Origin: Mucilaginibacter pankratovii
GTDB taxonomy: Bacteria; Bacteroidota; Bacteroidia; Sphingobacteriales; Sphingobacteriaceae
Assembly (NCBI RefSeq): GCF_014773265.1
Contig: NZ_JACWMY010000008.1
Location: 1-64,000, forward strand
Direction of reading: 5' to 3'
Length of the DNA: 64,000 bases
Made by a program: the position numbers and the translations under genes. Position 1 is the stretch's first letter. Every line of letters starts with the position of its first letter. Below the pieces are notes generated by a model. That model saw nothing but the letters and a program-made list of their open reading frames with translations. It was not told the origin of the DNA and made no database searches. This document shows positions 26,174 to 33,888 of the stretch, piece after piece.

Positions 26174-26297
26174 GTCATTGCGAGGAGCGGCGTGGGGCTG
26201 CGTAATGGGGCGACGTGGCAACCTCATAGGACAAGCATCGGTACTTTGCAAGGTGGCTAAACGTCCTATGAGGTTGCCGCGCTTCGCTCGCAATGAC
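26174..26297. repeat. palindromic repeat, GTCATTGCGAGG family (copy 3)
   Basis: Outer arms GTCATTGCGAGGAGCG and CGCTTCGCTCGCAATGAC; inner arms GGCAACCTCATAGGAC and GTCCTATGAGGTTGCC. Length 124 bp. The inner words match those flanking the GIY-YIG frame at 15487-15918. Confidence 0.8.
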
Positions 26298-26320
26298 ATA
26301 CTTTTAAGTTACTATTGTCT

Positions 26321-27340
26321 CTACCCTTCCAGCACCATCTTTTCCAGCGCATCTATCCATTTTGGCTCGGCGTTTAAGCTTTCTACCAGCTGCACATGTT
26401 CGCCGCCGAGGGCTTTAAACTCATCGCCGTATTCGGTGGTGACTTCGTAAACAGTTTCCAGGCAGTCGGATACAAAGGCGGGGCAAAATACCAGCAGACG
26501 TTTTTTGCCTTGCTCGGCCATTTGTTTGATCACCTCGCTGGTGTAGGGCTGTACCCATGGGTCGCTGCCGAGGCGGCTTTGAAAACACACGGTATACTTA
26601 TCTTTTGGCAGATCCATTTTGGCGGCTATGAGTCGCGCGGTATCATAAGATTGTGCCGAGTAGCAAAATTTATTGGTATCGTTTAATGTGTTGCAGCAGC
26701 CATCCACCTTCAGGCAATAGCTGTTGGTATGATCGCATTTTTTTAGCTGGCGCTGCGGCAGGCCATGAAAGCTGAACAAAACATGGTCATAAGTTTCGGG
26801 CTGATGTTTGGCTGCATTATCAGCAAAGGTCTCGATCATGAGTTCGTTATCATGAAACGAATTGATGAAGGTAATATCAGGCACGGTTTGCCATTCTTTT
26901 ACAATACTCATCACCTTCTCGTGCACCGAACCCGTACTTGCCGACGCATATTGCGGGAAGAGCGCGATCACCTGGATCTCGCTCACCAGGGCCTCCTTCA
27001 ATTTCTGCAGGGCAGATTCGATAGAAGGGCTCTGATAACGCATAGCCAGCTCCACCATATAACCATCGCCAAGGCGCTGCTGCAGGGCTTTTTGCTGTAA
27101 AATGCTATAGTGTTTTAGGGGCGAACCAGTCTCGTTGTTCCAGATGGCCTGGTAAAGCTTCGCGGATTTTGGTGCCCTGAAGGGTACGATAATGGCTTTC
27201 ACCAAAAATGTACGCAATGCAGCGTTCACATCTATCACCCGTGGGTCCATCAAAAATTCATCGAGGTATTTGCGTACATCCGCTGTTGACGGACTATCTG
27301 GTGTACCAAGATTTACAAGTAAGATTCCCTTTTTCGCCAT
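26321..27340 (-). CDS. hemH: HemH, ferrochelatase
   Basis: 339 aa. Starts MAKKGILLVNLGTPDSPSTA and has SFHGLPQRQLKKCDHTNSYC with the catalytic His of SFHGLP, then CFQSRLGSDPWVQPYT and VFCPAFVSDCLETVYEV with the distal Glu. Several Cys (CDHTNSYC, GCC, CYSAQS) resemble the bacterial cysteine-rich subgroup. It inserts Fe2+ into protoporphyrin IX. A TAATTTTG -7-like box at 27355-27362 (minus strand) lies just upstream. The gene sits between crtD and crtW but is not part of the pigment pathway. Confidence 0.93.
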   Translation of the reverse strand: MAKKGILLVNLGTPDSPSTADVRKYLDEFLMDPRVIDVNAALRTFLVKAIIVPFRAPKSAKLYQAIWNNETGSPLKHYSILQQKALQQRLGDGYMVELAMRYQSPSIESALQKLKEALVSEIQVIALFPQYASASTGSVHEKVMSIVKEWQTVPDITFINSFHDNELMIETFADNAAKHQPETYDHVLFSFHGLPQRQLKKCDHTNSYCLKVDGCCNTLNDTNKFCYSAQSYDTARLIAAKMDLPKDKYTVCFQSRLGSDPWVQPYTSEVIKQMAEQGKKRLLVFCPAFVSDCLETVYEVTTEYGDEFKALGGEHVQLVESLNAEPKWIDALEKMVLEG

Positions 27341-27424
27341 AATTTATAGTTGCGCAAAATTAAGATAATTTAAACCCCCGTGGCAGTGCAGAAGGTACAA
27401 ATTACAAATATATGATGAGTATCA

Positions 27425-27556
27425 TATTTAGCCCCCTCCGCCCCCTGAAGAGGTGTTAACCAAAGCCTCACCCTGCCCTCTACAAAGGAGGGGGTTCTTT
27501 TTTTCTTCATTACGCTAATCAAAAGCTCCCCCTTCAGGAGGCCGGGGGGCCTGCCA
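27425..27556. repeat. G/C-rich palindromic repeat, CCCCCT/AGGGGG family
   Basis: TATTTAGCCCCCTCCGCCCC on one side and AAAGCTCCCCCTTCAGGAGG with CCGGGGGGCC on the other, with ACAAAGGAGGGGGTT in the middle, forming several alternative hairpins. The right end covers the last codons of crtW. Related words occur at 2972-3010 and 3158-3275. Confidence 0.55.
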
Positions 27557-28213
27557 CAACTTCCACCAAGGCAGCCATGGCGCATCATGATGCTCGTAAT
27601 GGTATCCAAAAAAGTAACAGCTAAAAAAAGCCAGGAAATGGTTACGCTGCAAGCTGCGCGACTGGTGCTTATTATCATGCTCACCCTTATGCGGCAGGTA
27701 GGTTCCAAAGTAAAACAGCTGTAAAGTGCTCAACAACGATGGCACCACCCAAAACAAAATGAGATTTGGCTGCGGCACCCACATTTTAAATACGTTGAAC
27801 AGGATGGCCATCACTACAATTTGCCAGATGGACAAGTAATTACGAATGAACTGCACATACCAGGCAAAAAAATTACCGTTATGATAATCGGGGTCCTCAT
27901 GGGTATGCACGTGGCTGTGGTGCTTGTGGTGCTTAGTATAGAGCTGCGGGTACCAAAACGAAGCGTATAAAAAGGTGCAGATATAACCCACCAAATTATT
28001 CAGTTTTGGGTTTGGCGCAACCGTGCCGTGCATGGCATCGTGCGCGGTAATGAACAACCCGGTATACAGGTGCATCTGCACCAAGATAAACAGGTACAGG
28101 AACGGATTAGCAAAGTTCACCTGCCATTGCATCAACAGCAATGTAGATGTAACCCAGCTGCCAATGACTAACAGGGCAACAAATAAACCGGTATAAGATG
28201 GATTTTTTTGCAC
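27515..28213 (-). CDS. crtW: CrtW-type beta-carotene 4-ketolase
   Basis: 232 aa, membrane-bound di-iron enzyme. His boxes: HDAMHG (about 58-63), HHKHHSHVH and YEHHDAPWLPWWKLW; four hydrophobic segments. The TGLFITAHDAMHG and HHDAPWLPWW features are diagnostic of CrtW, which oxidises C-4 of a beta ring. The last residues (APRPPEGGAFD) come from the palindromic repeat at 27425-27556, so the native C-terminus appears altered. Follows ispH by 28 bp on the same strand. Confidence 0.85.
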   Translation of the reverse strand: MQKNPSYTGLFVALLVIGSWVTSTLLLMQWQVNFANPFLYLFILVQMHLYTGLFITAHDAMHGTVAPNPKLNNLVGYICTFLYASFWYPQLYTKHHKHHSHVHTHEDPDYHNGNFFAWYVQFIRNYLSIWQIVVMAILFNVFKMWVPQPNLILFWVVPSLLSTLQLFYFGTYLPHKGEHDNKHQSRSLQRNHFLAFFSCYFFGYHYEHHDAPWLPWWKLWQAPRPPEGGAFD

Positions 28214-28241
28214 GTTTGTTTATACAGCAAATAGCGTGCTG

Positions 28242-29093
28242 TTAATATCTTTCCAGTTCGGCTTTTACCATTTGCATCAGCCACATAGGGCTGGATGTGG
28301 CCCCGGCAATGCCAACCTTATCGCCGGCGGCAAACATGTTTTTATCCAGTTCGCTCACGCTGGATATAAAGTAAGTATTTGGGTTATGCTTGCGGCAAAC
28401 CTCGTAAAGCACCTTGCCATTGCTCGATTTTTTGCCTGATACAAACACAATTTTATCAAAATTGGCCACAAAAGCGGGCAGATCCTTATCGCGGTTACTT
28501 ACCTGGCGACAAATGGTATCGTTCGCCTTTACTTCGTAACCGCGGCTCAGCAGTTCATCCTTCACATGGTAAAATTTCTCCATGCTTTTGGTGGTTTGGC
28601 TGTATAGGGTAAAGTTGGCAGGGAGGTCGGCATTATCCAACTCGCTGATGTCCTGAAAAACCAACGCGTTGCCATTGGTTTGCCCTTCAAGGCCCACTAC
28701 TTCGGCATGGCCGTGCTTACCAAATATCAGTATCTTCTCGTTATTATCGTACGATGTTTTAATGCGGTTCTGCAGTTTTAGCACCACCGGGCAGCTGGCA
28801 TCTATCAGCGTGATATTATTTTCTAAGGCAATTTTATAGGTCTCCGGCGCCTCGCCATGGGCACGGATCAGCACTTTTTCGTCGTGCAGGCCCACAAGGT
28901 CGGCATGTTCTATAATGCGCAGGCCCAGGGCTTTCAGGCGGTCAACCTCTTCGTCGTTGTGTACAATATCGCCCAGGCAATACAAATAGCCATCCTCGGC
29001 CAGTATTTCCTCGGCCATATCAATGGCATACACCACCCCGAAGCAAAAGCCGGAGTCCTGATCGATAGTAACCTGAAGTTGATAATCACCCAT
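28242..29093 (-). CDS. ispH: IspH, 4-hydroxy-3-methylbut-2-enyl diphosphate reductase
   Basis: 283 aa. Three conserved cysteines for the [4Fe-4S] cluster: GFCFGVVYAI near residue 17, DASCPVVLKL near 100 and TICRQVSNRDKDL near 195, plus SSNGKVLYEV and GATSSPMWLM. It makes IPP and DMAPP, the precursors of all isoprenoids, in the last MEP-pathway step. Position directly before crtW suggests coupled supply of carotenoid precursors. The promoter lies beside a heptamer tandem repeat. Confidence 0.95.
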   Translation of the reverse strand: MGDYQLQVTIDQDSGFCFGVVYAIDMAEEILAEDGYLYCLGDIVHNDEEVDRLKALGLRIIEHADLVGLHDEKVLIRAHGEAPETYKIALENNITLIDASCPVVLKLQNRIKTSYDNNEKILIFGKHGHAEVVGLEGQTNGNALVFQDISELDNADLPANFTLYSQTTKSMEKFYHVKDELLSRGYEVKANDTICRQVSNRDKDLPAFVANFDKIVFVSGKKSSNGKVLYEVCRKHNPNTYFISSVSELDKNMFAAGDKVGIAGATSSPMWLMQMVKAELERY

Positions 29094-29100
29094 TTGCCTG

Positions 29101-29108
29101 CAAATTTA
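29101..29108 (-). promoter_or_regulatory. -7 promoter element of ispH
   Basis: On the minus strand TAAATTTG, a perfect TAnnTTTG, lies seven bases before the ATG at 29093. A -33 half resembling TTTG is TTTC at 19 bp. As with bamD, the leader would be absent or very short. Confidence 0.5.
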
Positions 29109-29142
29109 CGGTATTTATTTTAAGTTAGAAAGGTTGGGAAAA

Positions 29143-29230
29143 GTTAGAGGTTAGAGGTTAGAGGTTAGAGGTTAGAGGTTAGAGGTTAGAGGTTAGAGGT
29201 TAGAGGTTAGAGGTTAGAGGTTAGAGGTTA
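29143..29230. repeat. tandem heptamer repeat, GTTAGAG x about 12.5
   Basis: 88 bp of perfect GTTAGAG units, with no imperfect copies inside. It lies 50-137 bp upstream of the ispH start. It is a simple-sequence tract prone to slippage and could vary in length between strains. Confidence 0.9.
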
Positions 29231-29257
29231 ATGCAGAATAAGGCCCCTTGTTTTAAA

Positions 29258-29489
29258 ATTCTGTTAATTATTAAAATTCGTTTAATTCGAGTTCAGACAA
29301 TTGATTATAGCGCCTCCGCTATTCAGCGGACCGGGCTTTGCAGGGCTGCGCTTCGCTCCGGCCCTTCGGGCTAAACCCTTACAATCCCTGGCGCATTTTT
29401 CTGAACCATAATTTAGTAGGATTTTAGGATTTCTTGAATTTTAATCAGGGTAATCCTCGAATCCTCCTCATCAAGGTTCAGACAATTCG
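29258..29489. repeat. degenerate dispersed repeat with two GTTCAGACAATT motifs
   Basis: GAGTTCAGACAATTGATTA near 29290 and AAGGTTCAGACAATTCGC near 29475 are two copies of a motif seen also at 1136 and 41548 (GGTTCAGACA). Each is preceded by an ATTC/TTTAATT tract. The middle (29310-29400) is a C/G-rich, degenerate stretch without coding function. Confidence 0.5.
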
Positions 29490-29493
29490 CAAG

Positions 29494-30153
29494 CTAACTC
29501 AACAACCCCACGATATTCAGAAGCCCAAAAAACACAAACTCGGTTGCCAGCAATACCGGCGCGGCTATACTTTGTTTCTTAAACCCAAACTTCTCGAACA
29601 CGAAAAGCATAGTTGCGCTTACCAAAAACCAGCAATAGTAATTTTTAAAAGGGATGATGTTATCCGCCCAGTGCCAGTAATCAAACCGGATGGCAACGGG
29701 TTCTATGAGCAGGTCGAGCAGTACTAAAAGCAGCGCGCCAACTATTACCCTCGGGAAGATGCTCTTGAGCCGGCTCCGTTGCATGGTAACGCCGGCCGCG
29801 TATATCAGCAGGAACCAGTTGATACCGATGGTTAGGGGGATGTCGAATATTTTAAGTCCAAGGGTTTTGCCGTAAGCGTAGTTGCCAAACAGCCAATTTT
29901 TGTGTACCCCAATCCATTCCAAAACAATCCCGGAGATAAAAAGGAGCGCTATAAAAGCCGCGAATTTGTTATCAAAGTTTTTATGTGCCAGTACAATCAC
30001 CAGCAGCATCAGTAACAGGTGCCAGGGGACAATTTGTAAAAACAGCTGTCGCGTAGCGGGTATCATCAACCCCACCAGCCCAACAAAATGGAACAGAATA
30101 ATGACTATGTTGGCCGTGCGCGGGGTTATACTGAGATCTTTCGGCCTTTCCAT
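29494..30153 (-). CDS. cruF: CruF-type carotenoid 1',2'-hydratase (DUF422 family)
   Basis: 219 aa integral membrane protein with about seven hydrophobic segments. The sequence SGIVLEWIGVHKNWLFGNYAYGKTLGLKIFDIPLTIGINWFLL and DLLIEPVAIRFDYWHW are the core of the CruF/bisanhydrobacterioruberin hydratase family, which adds water to the acyclic psi end to give the 1'-hydroxy group. Its 5' end overlaps the glycosyltransferase by 28 bp. Last gene of the operon. The family call is firm, regiochemistry is by analogy. Confidence 0.88.
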   Translation of the reverse strand: MERPKDLSITPRTANIVIILFHFVGLVGLMIPATRQLFLQIVPWHLLLMLLVIVLAHKNFDNKFAAFIALLFISGIVLEWIGVHKNWLFGNYAYGKTLGLKIFDIPLTIGINWFLLIYAAGVTMQRSRLKSIFPRVIVGALLLVLLDLLIEPVAIRFDYWHWADNIIPFKNYYCWFLVSATMLFVFEKFGFKKQSIAAPVLLATEFVFFGLLNIVGLLS

Positions 30154-31220
30154 ACGGTGGTTTTGGTGAGGTGTTTTTGTATTGATGTAATGCCGATAAT
30201 TAACAGGCTAAGCATTTGTACCGGATGTAAAAATACATTTATCCAGGCGTTTTGCCCGGCAGCAAGTGATATCATAATACGGCCAAGCACAATTAAGCCA
30301 ACCATAATAAAAATGAGGTTAAGGTTCATGGTCATCACAATGATGGCAGGCCCTCCAATAATAAGCAACAGGTAAACTAAAAAGCCGATGATGTTGTAAT
30401 TAAACGCAGCCAAAAAATTCTTACCGAAACCGTTTATCGCCTCGTTATATCCTTTATACATGCGGCAGCTGATCATCCCATTAGCTAACAAGGCCTCGCC
30501 ATTCAGCTTGGCGGCCTTTACCAGCTTCATAATCTCCACATCTTCTACCACCCTGTTTTTTGCCAGCTGGTGCCATTGGTATTTTTTGTAATCGGCGGCA
30601 TCAAACAACATAAATTGCCCGCTGGCTGCCGACAAAGCCGCGCTTTTTACCAGGTAGACTAATCGTAAGGGCAAAAGGTTTAACAGAATGTAATGCATTA
30701 GCGGCACCACCATCTCCTCGCCAACACTCAGCATGGTTTGGTTGGTGAACAGGCTAAGCAACGATAGACGGCGCAATTTCATCCGGTGAACAGCGCTGTT
30801 GATAAGCCCTTTCTGCACTTGCTCATCGGCATCTAAAAACAAATAGTAATCGCCGGTGGCCTGTTGCGCCAGTTGGTGGCAGGCGTAGTTTTTTCCGAGC
30901 CAGTCTGTCGGCAGGGCTTCGCCTTTTATCACTTTAAAGCGGGGATGCCTGGCGGCAAAATCAAGGCACACTTTATAGGTTTCATCGGTGGAGTTGTCGT
31001 CCAGTATCAGCACTTCGTAGTTATCGTAATCCTGCAGATGGAGGGACGTAAGCAGGGGCAAAATATTCTCCGCTTCGTTACGGGCCGGGATAAGGATGGA
31101 TACCCTATCGGCATAGTGCTTACCTATGCGCGGCAATTTGGGGTTCGACAAAAAATTGAACAGGGTTACCGTAAAGCGCAGGATCAAAAAAATAAAAACG
31201 ATGAGCAGGGCTATGATCAC
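30126..31220 (-). CDS. GT2 family glycosyltransferase (CruC/CruG-like)
   Basis: 364 aa. N-terminal membrane segment (about 1-22), then the GT2 domain with ILIPARNEAENILPLL, EVLILDDNSTDET and the DxD motif FLDADEQ, and three hydrophobic C-terminal segments. The acceptor cannot be read from sequence, but position between cruF and acyltransferases parallels known carotenoid glycosylation genes (CruC in green sulfur bacteria, CruG in cyanobacteria). It overlaps cruF (28 bp) and the acyltransferase (4 bp). Confidence 0.78.
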   Translation of the reverse strand: MIIALLIVFIFLILRFTVTLFNFLSNPKLPRIGKHYADRVSILIPARNEAENILPLLTSLHLQDYDNYEVLILDDNSTDETYKVCLDFAARHPRFKVIKGEALPTDWLGKNYACHQLAQQATGDYYLFLDADEQVQKGLINSAVHRMKLRRLSLLSLFTNQTMLSVGEEMVVPLMHYILLNLLPLRLVYLVKSAALSAASGQFMLFDAADYKKYQWHQLAKNRVVEDVEIMKLVKAAKLNGEALLANGMISCRMYKGYNEAINGFGKNFLAAFNYNIIGFLVYLLLIIGGPAIIVMTMNLNLIFIMVGLIVLGRIMISLAAGQNAWINVFLHPVQMLSLLIIGITSIQKHLTKTTVWKGRKISV

Positions 31221-31846
31221 TTTATCTCAATTTCGGTTTGTTGCAATTTGCTGGCATCGTAGTGTTGCTGATAGGTGCTTTGTAATTCATCAATGGTTTT
31301 ATCAGAGTAGGTCTCCCTTTCGGTTTTTAAATAAACGGTTACCGATGGCTTTTTGTGCTTAAGATACTGAATAAAAGTTGCGGCGAACAAGATCTGGAAT
31401 TTCCCTTCGGCCTTTTTCATGATCTTTAACAACCCCTGTTCAAAATGCACGCGGTTTACAAAGTTGGAATAAAGCTTCCCCTGCGGAAACATCAGCAGCA
31501 GGTTGCCGGGCTGGTTCAATAATTCCGCAGCGTAGTTTAAAGATTCCAGCATATCACGGGAGTTTTTACTTACCGAGAACGCCCCGGCGTAACGCAGCAT
31601 CCCTTCGCGCTTTGCGGTATCCTCCAATATCATTACATGGAATTTTTTATGCAGCAGCTTATCGTTTAAAACATACAGAATTAGCCCATCCCAAAAACTG
31701 AAGTGGTTAGCTACCAACAATACAGACTTATCACTATCCAACCCCACCTCGTTATACAAAAATTGATGAAAAGTTTTGCCCACCAGCCACTTTACGTAGG
31801 TGTCGAACATCCATTTCATCAAGCGGTTGTTTTTGGGATAGATCAT
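31217..31846 (-). CDS. PlsC-type acyltransferase, copy A
   Basis: 209 aa. HX4D motif in LLVANHFSFWDGLIL (about 44-58), FSVSKNSRDM, and the substrate motif LLMFPQGKLYSN. The family moves acyl groups from acyl-CoA/ACP to glycerol-phosphate or other hydroxyls. Lacking a clear PlsC partner context and sitting next to the pigment glycosyltransferase, it may acylate the carotenoid sugar (as CruD does in Chlorobium). That is inference. It begins two bases after copy B ends. Confidence 0.8.
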   Translation of the reverse strand: MIYPKNNRLMKWMFDTYVKWLVGKTFHQFLYNEVGLDSDKSVLLVANHFSFWDGLILYVLNDKLLHKKFHVMILEDTAKREGMLRYAGAFSVSKNSRDMLESLNYAAELLNQPGNLLLMFPQGKLYSNFVNRVHFEQGLLKIMKKAEGKFQILFAATFIQYLKHKKPSVTVYLKTERETYSDKTIDELQSTYQQHYDASKLQQTEIEIK

Positions 31847-31848
31847 AT

Positions 31849-32475
31849 TTAATGCGCTACGTTTACCTGGTTTTTTAAAGCCTGCCTGTGAAAAGTGTTT
31901 ATCTTTTCCGTCAGTTCATCAAAACTCAGCTCGCCTGCCACGCCCAGGTCCAGCAGGTGAAAATATACCGACGGCTTAAGGCTCTCAAAATATTCTACCA
32001 GGGCGCAGTTATAAATGATATGGCAGGGGCCTTTTATGTTTTTGATAAGGCGCTCGATACCTTTCTCTACTTTAATTTCGGTGGTATGGTTGGATATCAG
32101 TTCGCCCTGCGGGAAAACGATCACCATATTCTCCGGATCGTTTAAAATATCCGCCGCGTGCTGTAAGGATTTGATCATCTCGCGCGAGCTGCGGCTGATG
32201 GAAAATGCCCCGCAATGGTTTAGCCACATGCGCGCCTGCAGGTGGTCTTCCTGCATCATGATGTACGATTTGCGCCCGAGGTGCCAGTAGGCCAGGTAAT
32301 TGGCCCAAAGCCCGTCCCACCAGCCAAAGTGATTACAAAGCAGCAGTACCGAGTGCCCTGGTTTGGGCGTAATTTTATTCACCACCTCCAGCTTATTAAA
32401 AGCCTTGCGCATACGGTGATACATGTATTTGGCAAATACATCGGCCAGGAACTTTTTGCGGCGGGCTGCTATCAT
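31849..32475 (-). CDS. PlsC-type acyltransferase, copy B
   Basis: 208 aa. HX4D motif in LLLCNHFGWWDGLWA, FSISRSSREM, and VFPQGELISNHTTEIKVEKGIE. It is a clear paralogue of copy A with the same length and motif spacing, so the pair arose by duplication and likely differ in acyl donor or acceptor. It overlaps the hydrolase gene by 4 bp. Confidence 0.8.
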   Translation of the reverse strand: MIAARRKKFLADVFAKYMYHRMRKAFNKLEVVNKITPKPGHSVLLLCNHFGWWDGLWANYLAYWHLGRKSYIMMQEDHLQARMWLNHCGAFSISRSSREMIKSLQHAADILNDPENMVIVFPQGELISNHTTEIKVEKGIERLIKNIKGPCHIIYNCALVEYFESLKPSVYFHLLDLGVAGELSFDELTEKINTFHRQALKNQVNVAH

Positions 32476-33290
32476 CGGGGTAAATTTACTAAATACTCGT
32501 CCAATTCTTTTACTACCAGCCAGTGGCCTAAGGCCACTTCGTGTACATCCGGGTTATCCAAACTATTTACAAAAGGCATCGCGGCCGATTTGGGGAACAG
32601 GTTATCGCTTTTACCAAATATCAGCCGGCATTTGATATGATGTTGGTTAATGAGCTGCGCAATTTTTACAGTATCGGGTTTTAGCAAACGGATGAGGTTT
32701 AGGGTATAATACACATCCAGCCGTTTTTGTTCGGTATCGATTTCATTATAGGCGATATTGAAGAGGCTCTCATCAATAAAACCGACTTTTTTTAGGCTCT
32801 TCATTAGTCCCGGTGCCAGCCATTTACTTTTAGTAACGGTTTTAAAAAACCGGCGGCCAACAGGTTGATGCGTTAAAAAATGGAAGCCTTTGTAAACCGA
32901 AAGCCCATCGGGCGCCATCAGGATAACTTCGTCTATCAGGTCGGCATATTCTTCTAACAATATCAGCGCGATATTGGCACCGATGGAGTACCCCATTACG
33001 GAAAATCGCTGCCTGCCATGCGCCTTAAACCATTCTTCCACATAAGCTTTTACCATGGCTTTGGGCATACCGGCTACAATTTGGGCCTCGCTCCAGCCTT
33101 CAACTTTGCTTTCACCATGAAAAAAATGATCGAAGCCGTAAACGTGGTATTCCTTCAGGATGGAGTTTTGCAGCACATGAAATTGCCTGCCCGTCATCCC
33201 GTACCCGTGGAAGGCAAGCAGGGGTTTACTGCCGCTGCCATATTCGTGATAATGTGCCTTGCCCAGTCCGGCGATGTCCAAAAAACCCAT
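32472..33290 (-). CDS. alpha/beta hydrolase
   Basis: 272 aa. Oxyanion-side HGYGMTG, nucleophile elbow MGYSIGANIAL with Ser at about 98, acid in IFGKSDNLFP and His in EVALGHWLV: a complete catalytic triad. First gene of the minus-strand run hydrolase, acyltransferase B, acyltransferase A, glycosyltransferase, cruF. It could be an esterase for the same glycolipid, but no specificity is visible. Confidence 0.85.
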   Translation of the reverse strand: MGFLDIAGLGKAHYHEYGSGSKPLLAFHGYGMTGRQFHVLQNSILKEYHVYGFDHFFHGESKVEGWSEAQIVAGMPKAMVKAYVEEWFKAHGRQRFSVMGYSIGANIALILLEEYADLIDEVILMAPDGLSVYKGFHFLTHQPVGRRFFKTVTKSKWLAPGLMKSLKKVGFIDESLFNIAYNEIDTEQKRLDVYYTLNLIRLLKPDTVKIAQLINQHHIKCRLIFGKSDNLFPKSAAMPFVNSLDNPDVHEVALGHWLVVKELDEYLVNLPR

Positions 33291-33343
33291 GGCGGCAATA
33301 TTAAGAAATTTGCAGGGTTTATTTGGAGAGCGATAAATACGTA

Positions 33344-33373
33344 TTGAATAATTACTTAAATGGTTTAACTTTA
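33344..33373 (+). promoter_or_regulatory. promoter of the 33385 gene
   Basis: TTG (33344-33346), 19 bp, TAACTTTA (33366-33373), one base off TAnnTTTG. The ATG follows 11 bases later. It lies in the 94-bp gap divergent from the hydrolase operon. Confidence 0.45.
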
Positions 33374-33384
33374 CCTAAACCAAC

Positions 33385-33888
33385 ATGAAAAACCTTAAAT
33401 TTTATTACGGGCGAGATTTTACTTTATCAAACTACGCCTCGGTGCTATTGTGTTCAATATCGATCCCCAATATGCTTATCCGCGACATGAAAAAACCAGG
33501 AATACACACGGTAGCTATATATTTCGATATTGCCTTTCTCGCTTTTTTTTTATTTTTCATAAGCTACACGTTTATTAATACTTACGTAAAAAATAGAGCA
33601 AAGAAAGTAGCGCTCGAACTAACCGAAAATGAGATCGTTGACGTTGGCGGTAACCGAAATATCCTTTGGAGTGAAGTTTACAATCTGGTTTTGGAAAAAG
33701 GGAAGATTAAAGTAATTTTCAAAGACGAAAAGAGAGAATCCTTAACCTTCAGCATGCGCAAAATAAAAGGTGATGCTTTCGACAATTACAACATCATGTA
33801 CGATTACATGGAAGCGTTGGAAAAGCTTCGCGATAAAGAAGACGCAATTAATGCTTTGCCTTTATATACTTCACAATCGCCTCTGTAG
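33385..33888 (+). CDS. membrane protein with PH-like domain
   Basis: 167 aa. Two hydrophobic segments (about 19-34 and 47-67), then a small soluble domain with strand pattern KVALELTENEIVDVGGNRNILWSEVYNLVLEKGKIKVIFKD, as in bacterial PH-like or STM3941-type membrane proteins. Function unknown. Its last 41 bp overlap the 3' end of the convergent waaA. Confidence 0.6.
   Translation: MKNLKFYYGRDFTLSNYASVLLCSISIPNMLIRDMKKPGIHTVAIYFDIAFLAFFLFFISYTFINTYVKNRAKKVALELTENEIVDVGGNRNILWSEVYNLVLEKGKIKVIFKDEKRESLTFSMRKIKGDAFDNYNIMYDYMEALEKLRDKEDAINALPLYTSQSPL

Noticed and set aside
29143-29230. CRISPR array
   Set aside because: It is a pure 7-bp tandem repeat without spacers and no cas gene is present.
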